A stretch of DNA of 64,000 nt from JBMNQH01 sp050944035 (GTDB lineage: Bacteria; Bacillota; Clostridia; Oscillospirales; Oscillospiraceae), in contig JBMNQH010000010.1 in assembly GCA_050944035.1 (NCBI GenBank), positions 25,562 through 89,561 of the forward strand. The letters are read 5' to 3'. The position numbers were made by a program, and so were the translations under genes. The notes under the pieces are model-generated. The model searched no databases and had not been told where the DNA came from. It saw only the letters and a program-made list of their open reading frames with translations. Below are positions 1-8,400 of this stretch, in pieces (within the stretch, counting starts at the first letter, position 1; the number at the start of each line of letters is the position of its first letter).

Positions 1-355
1 AAGCCATACCGGCATAAGAAATCTGGCGGAATGCCTCCCTCGTGCTGACATCTGAAATATGGACTTCGACCGCAGGGATTGCGACGGCTTTCAATGCATC
101 CAAAATCGCAACGCTGGTATGGGTATAAGCTGCCGGGTTGATGACAATTCCGTCGAAGTGTCCATACGCCGCCTGAATGGTGTCGACAATCGCACCTTCA
201 TGATTGGACTGGAACAGCTCCACTTCAATTTCTTCTTCCCGACAGGTATCGCGGATCAACTGCTGCAAGGTCGTATAGTTCTGGTTCCCGTAGATATCCG
301 GTTCCCGCAGACCAAGCATATTGATGTTGGGCCCGTTAATAACAAGAAATTTCAA
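1..355 (-). CDS. aroQ: 3-dehydroquinate dehydratase, type II (3' part cut by window edge)
   Basis: Type II dehydroquinase converts 3-dehydroquinate to 3-dehydroshikimate, step 3 of the shikimate pathway, in the cytosol. The reverse strand translates as LKFLVINGPNINMLGLREP, the family's N-terminal signature, followed by IYGNQNYTTLQ and by the NPAAYTHTSVAI block with the substrate-binding Asn and Ser/Thr residues. The start is TTG at 355, because GGAGGT lies about 5 bases upstream and no ATG precedes the conserved LVINGPN motif. The TTG overlaps the TGA of aroEK (TTGA), so translation is probably coupled. It is the last visible gene of the aro operon; the C-terminus lies beyond base 1. Confidence 0.95.
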   Translation of the reverse strand, partial: MKFLVINGPNINMLGLREPDIYGNQNYTTLQQLIRDTCREEEIEVELFQSNHEGAIVDTIQAAYGHFDGIVINPAAYTHTSVAILDALKAVAIPAVEVHISDVSTREAFRQISYAGMA

Positions 356-1575
356 GAAAGCACCTCCAGAATCTGATCGACAGCATTATCTAATCTGCCG
401 TTGTTATCAATCACGTAATCGGCAAAGGCTTCATACTTCGGCTTGCGATTTGTAAACATGGTGTGTAAATTATTGCGCTGTGAAAGTGGTCTGCCATCGG
501 TCGGAAGTGCGTCGATATCGCGTACAATCCAGAAAATCGTTCCATTTTGATGAAGTGCCGGATAGTTGGAAGCGCGCAAAACACTGCCGCCGCCGGTAGC
601 GAGGATGATGCCGGATTGCTTTCCGAGATCGGCTAACACGTCAGACTCCAAATCCCGGAACGCAGCTTCACCCGCAGAAGCAAATATGGCTGGAATTTCG
701 TTTCCGCTCCGAGAGACAATTTCTGTATCAGAATCGAATATCGGCCGCTGCAACCGCGCAGCAAGGGCATTTGCAATGCTGCTTTTGCCGCTGCCAGGCA
801 TACCAATTAAGATAATATTCTGCATGGAAGCCGCTAGCGTCTGCTCAATGCGGTCAATCTGCACCGCTTCAATCGCCGCACCGGTGAACAGCTCGCTGCT
901 GCGCTTGGCCTGTGCAACCAGCATATGCAATCCCCCCAGATGGGGGATCCCTCTCGCTTCCGCCTGCAACAGCAACGATGTTCTGGCCGGATTGTATACA
1001 ATATCCAAAACGCCTTTGCATGCAGGAAACAGAGAAAGATCAACCGGCGATGTTCCGTTGTGCGGAAACATTCCAACCGGGGTGGTATTGACAACAATTT
1101 CTGCATCAGCATGGAGGTCAAGGTTCCCATAGTTGTTTTCCCCATTGCGGGAGATGACGACAACTGTTCCAGCACCAAGCGACTGTAGTACAGCGCAGAC
1201 GGTAACAGATGCGCCGCCGCTTCCAAGTACCAGCACCTTTTTACCGGTCACTGTGATGCCGCTTTTTCGGATCATGGACGCAAAACCATAGGCGTCGGTG
1301 TTGTCGCCGAATAGCGTGCCGTCCGCGCGGTGGACAAGGGTGTTGACGCTGCCGATGCTTCTGGCAAAGTCCGAAAGCTCTGCACAGTAGGGAACAACGG
1401 CTTTTTTATAGGGAATGGTAACATTCAATCCGTCAAACCTTCCACTTTTCAGAAAAGTGTCCAATTCCGTCTCAGGTTTTTCATAGAGAAGATACTCGTA
1501 ACTGCCCAGCTGCGCGTGAATGGCAGGGGAATAGCTATGGCCGAGTGTTTCGCCCAGAAGTCCACAGTGCAGCAT
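352..1575 (-). CDS. aroE-aroK: Bifunctional shikimate dehydrogenase / shikimate kinase fusion
   Basis: One polypeptide of about 407 residues carries two successive pathway enzymes. Residues 1-250 are AroE (3-dehydroshikimate to shikimate with NADPH): SYSPAIH substrate loop, NVTIPYK with the catalytic Lys near residue 57, NTDAYG near 92, and GSGGAS nucleotide-binding turn near 118. Residues 251-407 are AroK (shikimate to shikimate-3-phosphate with ATP): Walker A GMPGSGKSS near 258, DSD metal/substrate motif, and GGGSV. The linker is only a few residues. The ATG at 1575 shares one base with the pheA stop (TGATG) and has GTGAGG 7 bases upstream; a TTG one codon earlier is an alternative. Fusion fixes 1:1 stoichiometry of consecutive enzymes; such fusions are known in some Clostridia. 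Confidence 0.95.
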   Translation of the reverse strand: MLHCGLLGETLGHSYSPAIHAQLGSYEYLLYEKPETELDTFLKSGRFDGLNVTIPYKKAVVPYCAELSDFARSIGSVNTLVHRADGTLFGDNTDAYGFASMIRKSGITVTGKKVLVLGSGGASVTVCAVLQSLGAGTVVVISRNGENNYGNLDLHADAEIVVNTTPVGMFPHNGTSPVDLSLFPACKGVLDIVYNPARTSLLLQAEARGIPHLGGLHMLVAQAKRSSELFTGAAIEAVQIDRIEQTLAASMQNIILIGMPGSGKSSIANALAARLQRPIFDSDTEIVSRSGNEIPAIFASAGEAAFRDLESDVLADLGKQSGIILATGGGSVLRASNYPALHQNGTIFWIVRDIDALPTDGRPLSQRNNLHTMFTNRKPKYEAFADYVIDNNGRLDNAVDQILEVLS

Positions 1576-2717
1576 CAAACAACCTCACTGTAGCTGCCGA
1601 GATAGGAAAACTCTTCACTGATGCTCTGTAACTCGCCCATCAGCTGAATGAACTGCGGAGAATAAACCGAAGTATCCAGATCGAAATAGAACATGAACTC
1701 AAAATCACGTTCTGGAATCGGACGGCTTTCCAACTTAATCAGGTTGATGCCGAGTACATAGAAACGGGACAGCACCTTGTAAAGGGAACCGGGATGATGG
1801 GAGACCACCATCATGATGCTGGTGCGATCGGCACCCGGATAGATTTCCAGGTTCTTTGAAATGCAGATGAAGCGCGTATAGTTGTTGCCTTGATCCTGTA
1901 CGGCCGCGGCAAGGCAGGAGAGATCATAGAGTTCAATGCAGGCGCGGGAAGAGAGCGCTGCAACATCGGTACGATCGGACTCGGCTACCATCTTTGCGGC
2001 TTCGGCCGTGTTTTCACAGCAGGTGATTTTGACATCGCCGAGCTGTTTCAGGAACGTGCCGCACTGGCTGATGGCCTGCTCGTGAGAAAAGATTTCCCGG
2101 ATATCTTCCAGCTTGGTTCCTCTCTTTGCCAACAGATTGTGATCGACCTTCAAACGGGTGCTGCGGACAATTCGGAAATTGTGCTTCATCATCAGGTCAT
2201 AGACCATGTTGACGGAACCTGCGGTGCTGTTTTCCAGAGGGATTACGCCGTAGGTGCACAGACCTTTTTCAATGGCGGAAAATACACTTTCAAAGCTGTG
2301 GAAATAGAGGATGCTTGGCAGACGGAACAGCTTTTCGCAGGCGAGTTGAGAATATGCGCCTTCCACACCCTGGCAGGCAACCGTTGCCTTTTGGGGGAAG
2401 AGAGGTTGAGTCTCGTTAATCGCAGTAGAAATCTGACTGGTAAGTTCCGAAGAAGTACCGAGTAATTTGCTCTGATAGCTGCGGCTGAGCTCGAACAGCA
2501 GGGAATAAAGCGTTGCTGTATAATCTTGCATTTCTTCTCCGGCCTTGTCGGCGATGTCTGCCAGTTTCTGCCGTTCCCTGCCGGCATCCAGCACAGGCAG
2601 ATTGTGGTCTTTTTTATAATTGGCAAGCTCTGCTGCAACGGCCATACGGTCGCTGAAGAGCTGTACCAGCTGATCGTCGATTGTATCAATGCGGGAGCGA
2701 AGTTCCTGTAAATCCAT
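1575..2717 (-). CDS. pheA: Chorismate mutase / prephenate dehydratase (P-protein)
   Basis: Bifunctional P-protein of 380 residues making phenylpyruvate, the last precursor of Phe. Residues 1-80 are an AroQ-type chorismate mutase helix bundle (LRSRIDTIDDQLVQLFSDR). Residues about 105-280 are prephenate dehydratase (GVEGAYSQLA, IPLENSTAGSV). Residues about 290-380 are a C-terminal ACT domain with the ESRP Phe-binding motif (KLESRPIPERDFEF), implying allosteric feedback by Phe. I choose the ATG at 2717, not the upstream in-frame TTG, because AGGAGG lies 9 bases before it and the mutase domain starts immediately. It follows aroC by 26 bases and overlaps aroEK by one base. Confidence 0.95.
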   Translation of the reverse strand: MDLQELRSRIDTIDDQLVQLFSDRMAVAAELANYKKDHNLPVLDAGRERQKLADIADKAGEEMQDYTATLYSLLFELSRSYQSKLLGTSSELTSQISTAINETQPLFPQKATVACQGVEGAYSQLACEKLFRLPSILYFHSFESVFSAIEKGLCTYGVIPLENSTAGSVNMVYDLMMKHNFRIVRSTRLKVDHNLLAKRGTKLEDIREIFSHEQAISQCGTFLKQLGDVKITCCENTAEAAKMVAESDRTDVAALSSRACIELYDLSCLAAAVQDQGNNYTRFICISKNLEIYPGADRTSIMMVVSHHPGSLYKVLSRFYVLGINLIKLESRPIPERDFEFMFYFDLDTSVYSPQFIQLMGELQSISEEFSYLGSYSEVV

Positions 2718-2743
2718 TGAAAAGTACCTCCTGAACATCTGTT

Positions 2744-3820
2744 TTAAATTTTATTTGACTCGAGCAGCGCGTCATAGACGGCAATTGCGGCCGCCGCTTC
2801 GACGCAGGGAACTGCCCTTGGAACAATACAGGGATCATGACGCCCGTGAATCTCCAATGTATCCTCCTGCATGGTGGAAAGTCGGACGCTCTGCTGTGGT
2901 TTTGCGATGGATGGGGTAGGCTTGAATGCAACACGGAACAGAATGGGCATGCCAGAAGTGATACCGCCCAGAATCCCGCCGTGGTGATTGGTCACCGTTC
3001 GAACGATGCCATTTTCTACGGTGAAGGCATCGTTGTTTTCACTGCCGCGGAGCGCACTCCCGGCAAAGCCATTGCCGAACTCCAGCGCTTTGACAGCCGG
3101 AATACCAAAACAGATACGGGCGATGCGATTCTCCATTCCGTCAAACATCGGATCTCCCAGACCTGCGGGCAAACCGGCGACAGCACACTCTACGGTGCCG
3201 CCGACCGAATCCCCATCGGCTTTTGCTGCGGCAATGCAGGCCTGCATTTCTTCTCCCTTTACATCGTCAAGCGCTGGAAATGCCTTACTGGCAACAGATT
3301 CCGTTGCAGTAAGAGGATCAAAGCGGCGATCCATGATGGTACCAATGGAGGCAATGTGGGCAGAAACAGCAATGCCTTTGGCTTTCAAAAGTTGCAGGCA
3401 AATGCCGCCGGCAACGCAAAGCGGTGCTGTCAATCGGCCGGAGAAGTGGCCGCCGCCGGCAACATCCTGAAATCCGCCGTATTTGACCTGTGCAGTCAAA
3501 TCTGCATGACCGGGTCTCGGTAAATCCCGAAGATTGTCATAGTCTCCAGACCGTGTATTGGTGTTTTGAATGATGGCTGTCAGCGGTGCGCCACAAGTCA
3601 CGTTGTCCACCAAACCGGACAAAAACACGGGGGTGTCTGCTTCTTTCCGTGCAGTGGAAAAGGCATTGTTTCCCGGTGCACGGCGTGCCAGAAAACGGTA
3701 CAGTTCCTCAAGGTCAATGGAAAATCCGGCGGGAATGCCGTCCATTGTGATGCCAATTGCAGGGGAGTGTGATTGCCCAAAGATGGAAACAACCAGACGG
3801 TTTCCATAAATGCTGCTCAT
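2744..3820 (-). CDS. aroC: Chorismate synthase
   Basis: Converts EPSP to chorismate in an FMN-dependent anti-1,4 elimination, the branch point for Phe, Tyr and Trp. 358 residues, normal to slightly short for the family. It shows the N-terminal signature SIYGNRLVVSIFGQSHSPAIG with the conserved active-site His, the RPGHADLT block, and a C-terminal GRHDPC motif with the second conserved His. The start is ATG at 3820, with AAGGAGG 7 bases upstream inside the end of aroA; ATGA overlaps the aroA stop. A longer in-frame reading adds 14 residues without homology. Confidence 0.95.
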   Translation of the reverse strand: MSSIYGNRLVVSIFGQSHSPAIGITMDGIPAGFSIDLEELYRFLARRAPGNNAFSTARKEADTPVFLSGLVDNVTCGAPLTAIIQNTNTRSGDYDNLRDLPRPGHADLTAQVKYGGFQDVAGGGHFSGRLTAPLCVAGGICLQLLKAKGIAVSAHIASIGTIMDRRFDPLTATESVASKAFPALDDVKGEEMQACIAAAKADGDSVGGTVECAVAGLPAGLGDPMFDGMENRIARICFGIPAVKALEFGNGFAGSALRGSENNDAFTVENGIVRTVTNHHGGILGGITSGMPILFRVAFKPTPSIAKPQQSVRLSTMQEDTLEIHGRHDPCIVPRAVPCVEAAAAIAVYDALLESNKI

Positions 3821-5079
3821 ATTGATTCCTCCTTTCCGGCGAGTTGCCGGAAGTCCTCCCAAAAGCTGGGATAAGATTTATTGACACTTTCACTGCCGTC
3901 GATGGTAATCGCAGTTTGACAGAGCAGACTGCAAATTGCGGCGGACATCGCAATGCGATGATCCCCACAGGCGGAAATACGGCCGCCTTTTAGCGGGTTT
4001 CCTCCTCGAATCCGCAGTCCGTCCGGCAATTCTTCCAGCTCTGCCCCCAACGCGGAAAGCATCTCGAATACGGTATGCAGACGATCGGATTCTTTCAAGC
4101 GGAGACGTGCAGCATTTGTAATCACAGTTTCTCCATCTGCCGCCGCTGCAACGACGCTGAGGATGGGAATCAAGTCCGGAATTTCTGCGGCGTCAATATG
4201 GATGCCGCGCAGAGCACCACCCCGGACCGCAATCAGATTCTCATTTTCTATAATCTGTGCCCCAAACTGCCGCAGCAGGGAAAGAATCTGTCTGTCTCCC
4301 TGACCGGACTGCAAATTTAAACCGGCAACGGTTAAAGGAGTTGCAGTAATCGCTCCGGCACAAAGCCAGAAGGCGGCATTGGACCAGTCGCCTTCCACGG
4401 CCAACTGCTCGGGAAGCTGATAGCGCTGATTCCCCGCGATCTGGTATACAGAACCGGTATGGGAAATTTGGATACCGGCACAGGTCAACGCCTGTTCGGT
4501 CATCGCAACATAGGCGCCGGATTCCAGCGTTTCCGTCACTGTAAGCGTGCTGTTCCCGTCAAGTAGCGGCAGCACAAATAACAGGCCGGAAATAAACTGC
4601 GAGGAAATATTGCCGGGGATTTGATAGGCGCCAGCTTTTAAGCTTCCGGAACAATGGAGCAGGGAGCCCTCCTGCATCAGTGCCATGCCATGCTTTACGA
4701 GTTGTGTGGTCAACGGTTCCAGCGGACGTTCCGGCAAGCGACCGGCCATTTGAAACACAGCCTGCAATCCAAGCGCACCCACAACCGGCAAAAGAAACCG
4801 CAGAGTGGAGCCGCTTTCGCCGCAGTCCAGTGTACAAACGTCAGAGGAAATTGCAGAGATCGGAGAAACAGCAATCTCTGTGCCATCGACGGTGATGACC
4901 GCGCCCATGCCACGCAAACAGCGGATGGTCGCCACAATGTCATCGGACAGACCATCGCAGTGCAGGGTGGTTGGAGACTGAGAGAGTGCAGCACAAATCA
5001 ACAGACGGTGCGCCTGTGATTTGGATGCCGGGACACGAATGGTCCCGGATAAACAATGAGGAAGAAGCGTCTTTTTCAT
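3817..5079 (-). CDS. aroA: EPSP synthase (3-phosphoshikimate 1-carboxyvinyltransferase)
   Basis: Joins shikimate-3-phosphate and PEP to give EPSP. 420 residues; the two-lobed inside-out barrel family is recognisable from IRVPASKSQAHRLL near the N-terminus (PEP/S3P-binding Lys-Ser), GESGSTLRFLLPV, and RLKESDRL near residue 330. The start is ATG at 5079, whose ATGA overlaps the aroB stop; the upstream in-frame extension has no homology. It lies between aroB and aroC in the same operon. Confidence 0.95.
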   Translation of the reverse strand: MKKTLLPHCLSGTIRVPASKSQAHRLLICAALSQSPTTLHCDGLSDDIVATIRCLRGMGAVITVDGTEIAVSPISAISSDVCTLDCGESGSTLRFLLPVVGALGLQAVFQMAGRLPERPLEPLTTQLVKHGMALMQEGSLLHCSGSLKAGAYQIPGNISSQFISGLLFVLPLLDGNSTLTVTETLESGAYVAMTEQALTCAGIQISHTGSVYQIAGNQRYQLPEQLAVEGDWSNAAFWLCAGAITATPLTVAGLNLQSGQGDRQILSLLRQFGAQIIENENLIAVRGGALRGIHIDAAEIPDLIPILSVVAAAADGETVITNAARLRLKESDRLHTVFEMLSALGAELEELPDGLRIRGGNPLKGGRISACGDHRIAMSAAICSLLCQTAITIDGSESVNKSYPSFWEDFRQLAGKEESI

Positions 5080-6134
5080 GTGGCAAGTCCCAATTCCAGC
5101 CAAGTCCGCATTTCAGATACGGGAATGGACTGTAAGATGCAGTTGCCGACTGCAATCGGAACAACCAGTCGGATGGATTTTCCGGAGATTTTTTTATCCG
5201 AGCAAGTGGTAGCATACAGATCTTCTGCGGAAAATTCCGTTTCCGTGGGCAACTGATACTGTTTCAGGATGGAGAGTACAGCGCTCAGAACATCTGACCT
5301 ACACAGCCCGTGCTTTACAGCGGATCTGGTCATGACCACCATACCAATTGCAACTGCGCTACCATGAGAAATGGAGAACTGACTGTGCGCTTCAATCGCG
5401 TGGCCGAACGTATGGCCGAAATTCAGGAGCTGCCGCATTCCCGTATCAAACTCATCGCCCATAACGATATCCCGTTTCATGGAAACGCAGGTCGCAATGA
5501 CGGATTCTAACTGATTCTCAATCATGGTCTCCTGCAAAGACCGGAAAAAGGCCGCATTGCCCAGCATCCCATATTTGATGACCTCAGCACAGCCGTCCCG
5601 AAAATAGGCGGGAGGAAGGGTAGACAGGGTGCTGTAGTCACACACAACCAGAGACGGCTGACAGAATGCACCGGCAAGATTTTTTCCGGCGTCCAGATCA
5701 ATTGCCGTCTTTCCACCGACCGAGGAGTCGACGGCGGCCAGCAGTGTTGTGGGAATCTGCACAAACTGAATGCCGCGTAGGTACGTTGCCGCTGCAAAAC
5801 CAGCCAGATCTCCAACAACCCCGCCGCCGAGTGCGACAATGAGGTCGGAACGGGAGAGTTTCGACTCCGCAAGAAAGTTCAGGACAGCGGCATAGGTCCG
5901 GATATTTTTTGAGGTCTCTCCATGCGAGAACACATAGGAAACCACTTGAAATCCGGCGTGGAGAAGCGACGCACGGACACGGTCGCCATAGAGTGCGTCA
6001 ACCGTATCATCTGAAATCACTGCGGCAATACCGGGTTTGATGCGCTCCAAAACGTAGTCTCCGACATGATCGAGCAAATTCTGCCCAATTAAAACATCAT
6101 ACGTTCTGGAGGCGTTCACAGTAATGGTTGTCAT
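5076..6134 (-). CDS. aroB: 3-dehydroquinate synthase
   Basis: NAD- and metal-dependent cyclisation of DAHP to 3-dehydroquinate, shikimate step 2. 352 residues, usual length. Visible motifs: ALGGGVVGDLAGFAAATYLRG (NAD-binding glycine turn), the PTTLLAAVDSSVGGKTAID substrate/NAD segment, EVIKYG with the metal-ligand Glu, and NFGHTFGHAIE with a metal-ligand His. ATG at 6134 overlaps the tyrA stop by four bases (ATGA), as does its own stop with aroA. Confidence 0.96.
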   Translation of the reverse strand: MTTITVNASRTYDVLIGQNLLDHVGDYVLERIKPGIAAVISDDTVDALYGDRVRASLLHAGFQVVSYVFSHGETSKNIRTYAAVLNFLAESKLSRSDLIVALGGGVVGDLAGFAAATYLRGIQFVQIPTTLLAAVDSSVGGKTAIDLDAGKNLAGAFCQPSLVVCDYSTLSTLPPAYFRDGCAEVIKYGMLGNAAFFRSLQETMIENQLESVIATCVSMKRDIVMGDEFDTGMRQLLNFGHTFGHAIEAHSQFSISHGSAVAIGMVVMTRSAVKHGLCRSDVLSAVLSILKQYQLPTETEFSAEDLYATTCSDKKISGKSIRLVVPIAVGNCILQSIPVSEMRTWLELGLAT

Positions 6135-6967
6135 CTTCCATCCACTTCCTTTTTCCGGAGTCTGCCTTCATCCAGGAGATGAACCAGCGTTTCTTGATCG
6201 TCATTTACGAGCGCTTCCCGATATTCCTGTAAGCTGGTAAGAAAGATGTCCAGTTCGTGCAGCAGATAGTCTTTGTTTTCTAAAAACAGTTCGGCCCACA
6301 TCTGCGGATCCAGCCATGCAACACGGGTCAGATCCTTATAGCTTCCGGCGGAAAACCCTTTGTGGGTTCCGGCAGTCGGGCTTTTGATATAGGCATTGGA
6401 GACGAGATGTGCCATCTGAGAAGTGAATGCGATCATCTCATCATGCTTCTCCGCTGTAGTAACAGAAAACTTTGCAAAACCAACCGGTTCCAACAGCGTT
6501 TTGACACGGGCCAGTAGATCGATATCGTCAAACGTGGGTGGAACAATCACCATCGGGGCGTTGCGGAACAGATTGGCTCTGGCGTATTTGAAACCGGAGT
6601 TGTGCGTACCGGCCATGGGATGGCCGCCCACATAGGTGAAGCCATGGGATTCTGCAAGCGGGAAACAGGCGTTGCAGACCACGCGTTTGGTACCGCAGCA
6701 GTCAATTACAATGGGTTTCTTGCCGATAACAGGCGCCATCTCAGTTAGATATGCAATGGCAGCCTGTGGCCGGACTGCAATTAAGACCAGGTCACAGCCT
6801 GAAATGGTCTGTTTGTCCAATATACCGTCAATGGCGCCGGAGATCTCTGCAAAAGAGAGAACACTTTGATCTTTGTCAAAGCCGAGTACGGTTGTTTCTC
6901 CACATTCCTGGAAGGCTTTGGCAAACGAGCCGCCGATCAGGCCAAGCCCGACAATACCGACAATCAT
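6131..6967 (-). CDS. tyrA: Prephenate dehydrogenase
   Basis: NAD(P)-dependent oxidative decarboxylation of prephenate to 4-hydroxyphenylpyruvate, the Tyr branch. 278 residues: Rossmann motif GIVGLGLIGGSFAKA at the N-terminus, then the dimerisation domain with GGHPMAGTHNSGF (catalytic His) and SYKDLTRVA. There is no C-terminal ACT domain, so feedback by Tyr, if any, is not obvious from the protein; transcription of the operon is governed by the Phe/Tyr attenuator. ATGA overlaps at both ends (aroF upstream, aroB downstream). Confidence 0.93.
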   Translation of the reverse strand: MIVGIVGLGLIGGSFAKAFQECGETTVLGFDKDQSVLSFAEISGAIDGILDKQTISGCDLVLIAVRPQAAIAYLTEMAPVIGKKPIVIDCCGTKRVVCNACFPLAESHGFTYVGGHPMAGTHNSGFKYARANLFRNAPMVIVPPTFDDIDLLARVKTLLEPVGFAKFSVTTAEKHDEMIAFTSQMAHLVSNAYIKSPTAGTHKGFSAGSYKDLTRVAWLDPQMWAELFLENKDYLLHELDIFLTSLQEYREALVNDDQETLVHLLDEGRLRKKEVDGR

Positions 6968-7968
6968 GCCTTGACCACCTCACGAACTTTCATGACTTTG
7001 TCTGCAACCTTTGCAAACTGATCGGGTGTCAGGGACTGCGCGCCGTCACAGAGTGCATGAATGGGATCGTTGTGCACTTCAATAATCAGGCCGTCCGCAC
7101 CGCATGCAGTCGCAGCCATTGCCATGGGTTCCACCAGACGAGAAACGCCAGTAGCATGAGAAGGATCGACAATAATCGGAAGATGACTCAGCTCATGCAG
7201 CATGGGAACAGCAGAGAGATCGAGCGTATTTCTGGTATAGGTTTCAAAGGTACGAATACCGCGTTCACAGAGAATGATCTGTTCGTTACCACCGGCCATA
7301 ATATATTCAGCACTCATCAGCCATTCCTTCATGGTATTGGCCAGACCACGCTTGAGCAGGATGGGTTTGTCCAGCTTACCCAGTGCTTTCAGCAATTCAA
7401 AGTTTTGCATGTTTCTGGCACCGACCTGAATGATGTCAACATCCTCGAAAAGGGGAATATGGTTTGCGTTCATGATTTCGGTGACAATGGGGAGGCCGGT
7501 TTCTTTTTTTGCTTCAATCAACAGTTCAATGCCATCCGCTTTCAAACCCTGAAAATCATAGGGAGAGGTACGAGGCTTAAAGGCTCCGCCTCGAAGTATG
7601 GTTGCACCCGCCGCCTTAACCTGCTTTGCGATGGAGATGATCTGTTCTTCGGACTCAACAGAACACGGGCCTGCAATCACGCAGAAGTTGCCGCCGCCAA
7701 TTTTGGTGTTGCCAACTGTAATGATAGAATCATCCGGGTGAAATTTTCGGTTGCAGCACTTGAACGTATCCGACACCCGCTTTGCAGACTCGACAATATC
7801 CAGACTTTCCAGCAACTCAAGATCCAACTTGCTGGTATCACCAATCAAACCAAGGACAGTATGATACTGTCCAACAGACGTGTGGACTTTAATGCTCTGG
7901 CTTTCCAGCCAGTCAATCAGATGCTCGGTCTTTTCCGGGGTAGCCTGCTGTTTTAGAATGACAATCAT
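6964..7968 (-). CDS. aroF: DAHP synthase (3-deoxy-7-phosphoheptulonate synthase), first gene of the aro operon
   Basis: Condenses PEP and erythrose-4-phosphate, the committed step of the shikimate pathway. 334 residues of the AroA-I-beta class: residues 1-70 form a ferredoxin-like/ACT-like regulatory domain (MIVILKQQATPEKTEHLIDW), and the rest is the TIM barrel with IAGPCSVES, GGAFKPRTSPYDFQG, KRGLANT and PSHATG. In characterised relatives the N-terminal domain binds Tyr/Phe for feedback inhibition. ATG at 7968 has GGAGA about 7 bases upstream. The gene follows a roughly 220-nt leader carrying the attenuator described separately. Confidence 0.95.
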   Translation of the reverse strand: MIVILKQQATPEKTEHLIDWLESQSIKVHTSVGQYHTVLGLIGDTSKLDLELLESLDIVESAKRVSDTFKCCNRKFHPDDSIITVGNTKIGGGNFCVIAGPCSVESEEQIISIAKQVKAAGATILRGGAFKPRTSPYDFQGLKADGIELLIEAKKETGLPIVTEIMNANHIPLFEDVDIIQVGARNMQNFELLKALGKLDKPILLKRGLANTMKEWLMSAEYIMAGGNEQIILCERGIRTFETYTRNTLDLSAVPMLHELSHLPIIVDPSHATGVSRLVEPMAMAATACGADGLIIEVHNDPIHALCDGAQSLTPDQFAKVADKVMKVREVVKA

Positions 7969-7991
7969 GATAAACTCTCCTTTTTGATATT

Positions 7992-8025
7992 AAAAAAGCC
8001 ACACAGATGTAATCTGTGTGGCTTT
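7992..8025 (-). terminator. Attenuator terminator (stem 3:4) of the aro operon
   Basis: On the minus strand a 14-bp perfect stem pairs 8025-8012 (AAAGCCACACAGAT) with 8008-7995 (ATCTGTGTGGCTTT), with a 3-base loop, followed by an uninterrupted T run ending at 7992. This is a strong intrinsic terminator 24 bases upstream of the aroF start, so it must be bypassed for expression. Its 5' arm and loop (8018-8009) are also complementary over 10 bases to 8091-8082. Confidence 0.92.
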
Positions 8026-8118
8026 ACGTTTAAAACAAAGGTTCCGGTATTCGGAATCGCTTGCCGTATCATTTTGCGCATCACAAATTACTCTTACTAC
8101 GTTCGATAGTAAAAGTAA
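8009..8118 (-). promoter_or_regulatory. Attenuator switch: competing 1:2 and 2:3 stems
   Basis: Region 1 (8118-8107, inside the Phe/Tyr codon run) pairs over 12 bp with region 2 (8099-8088), with a 7-base loop. Region 2 (8091-8082, GTAATTTGTG) pairs over 10 bp with region 3 (8018-8009, CACAGATTAC), the 5' arm and loop of the terminator. 1:2 and 2:3 share 8091-8088, and 2:3 and 3:4 share 8018-8012, so they exclude each other. A ribosome stalled at Phe/Tyr codons would cover region 1 and free region 2 to form the antiterminator; one reaching the tandem stops would cover region 2 and allow termination. All pairings were read by eye from the sequence. Confidence 0.87.
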
Positions 8119-8156
8119 AAGTAAAATTCTGCGTTAAACAATACGTTAGCAATCAT
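8097..8156 (-). CDS. Phe/Tyr-rich leader peptide of the aro operon
   Basis: A 19-codon ORF, MIANVLFNAEFYFYFYYRT, ending in tandem stops TAG TAA. Four Phe and four Tyr codons make up 8 of 19 residues, seven of them consecutive and built on three tandem TTTTAC hexamers. It starts about 30 bases after the expected transcript start, with a modest AAAGGG 11 bases upstream. Position, composition and overlap with the alternative stems identify it as an attenuation sensor of charged tRNA-Phe and tRNA-Tyr. It probably has no function as a protein. Confidence 0.88.
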   Translation of the reverse strand: MIANVLFNAEFYFYFYYRT

Positions 8157-8193
8157 TTGTACTGTAGCCCTTTCATTTCTAAGAATTGCCCAT

Positions 8194-8222
8194 ATTGTAC
8201 TCCTGTTTTTTTGATCTGTCAA
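8194..8222 (-). promoter_or_regulatory. Sigma-A promoter of the aro operon
   Basis: Consensus -35 TTGACA (8222-8217), 17-base spacer, -10 TACAAT (8199-8194) on the minus strand. Predicted transcript start near 8187, giving a leader of about 220 nt before aroF that contains the leader peptide and attenuator. Confidence 0.85.
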
Positions 8223-8340
8223 TTCAAAACTTTAGAAAAAAACAAAAAATACCATCTTACGAATCAATTTTACCGTTTCATTACAAAAATATTTAAAAAA
8301 TATTATGATAAAATTCAATAATATTTCCATACTATATTGC

Positions 8341-8369
8341 TTGTTTATATGATAAAATCATATTATAAA
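8341..8369 (+). promoter_or_regulatory. Probable promoter of the alkyltransferase gene
   Basis: TTGTTT, 17-base spacer, TATAAA, about 30 bases upstream of the ATG, in a very A+T-rich divergent intergenic region. The -35 is imperfect. Confidence 0.5.
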
Positions 8370-8400
8370 GCTGATTTTAATCAGTTTTTCGAGGTGTAAA

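Noticed and set aside
6751..7956. 401-codon plus-strand ORF opposite aroF and tyrA
   Set aside because: Antisense shadow; the other strand has clear DAHP synthase and prephenate dehydrogenase motifs.
7965..8081. 38-codon ORF on the minus strand starting MRKMIRQAIPNTG and overlapping the aroF start by ATGA
   Set aside because: It runs through both arms of the terminator, has no good SD and lacks an aromatic codon run. The FY-rich peptide at 8156-8097 explains the leader better. The ATGA overlap is probably chance.
8061..8321. 86-codon plus-strand ORF over the aro leader
   Set aside because: Antisense to the promoter, leader peptide and attenuator; low-complexity A+T-rich translation, no SD.
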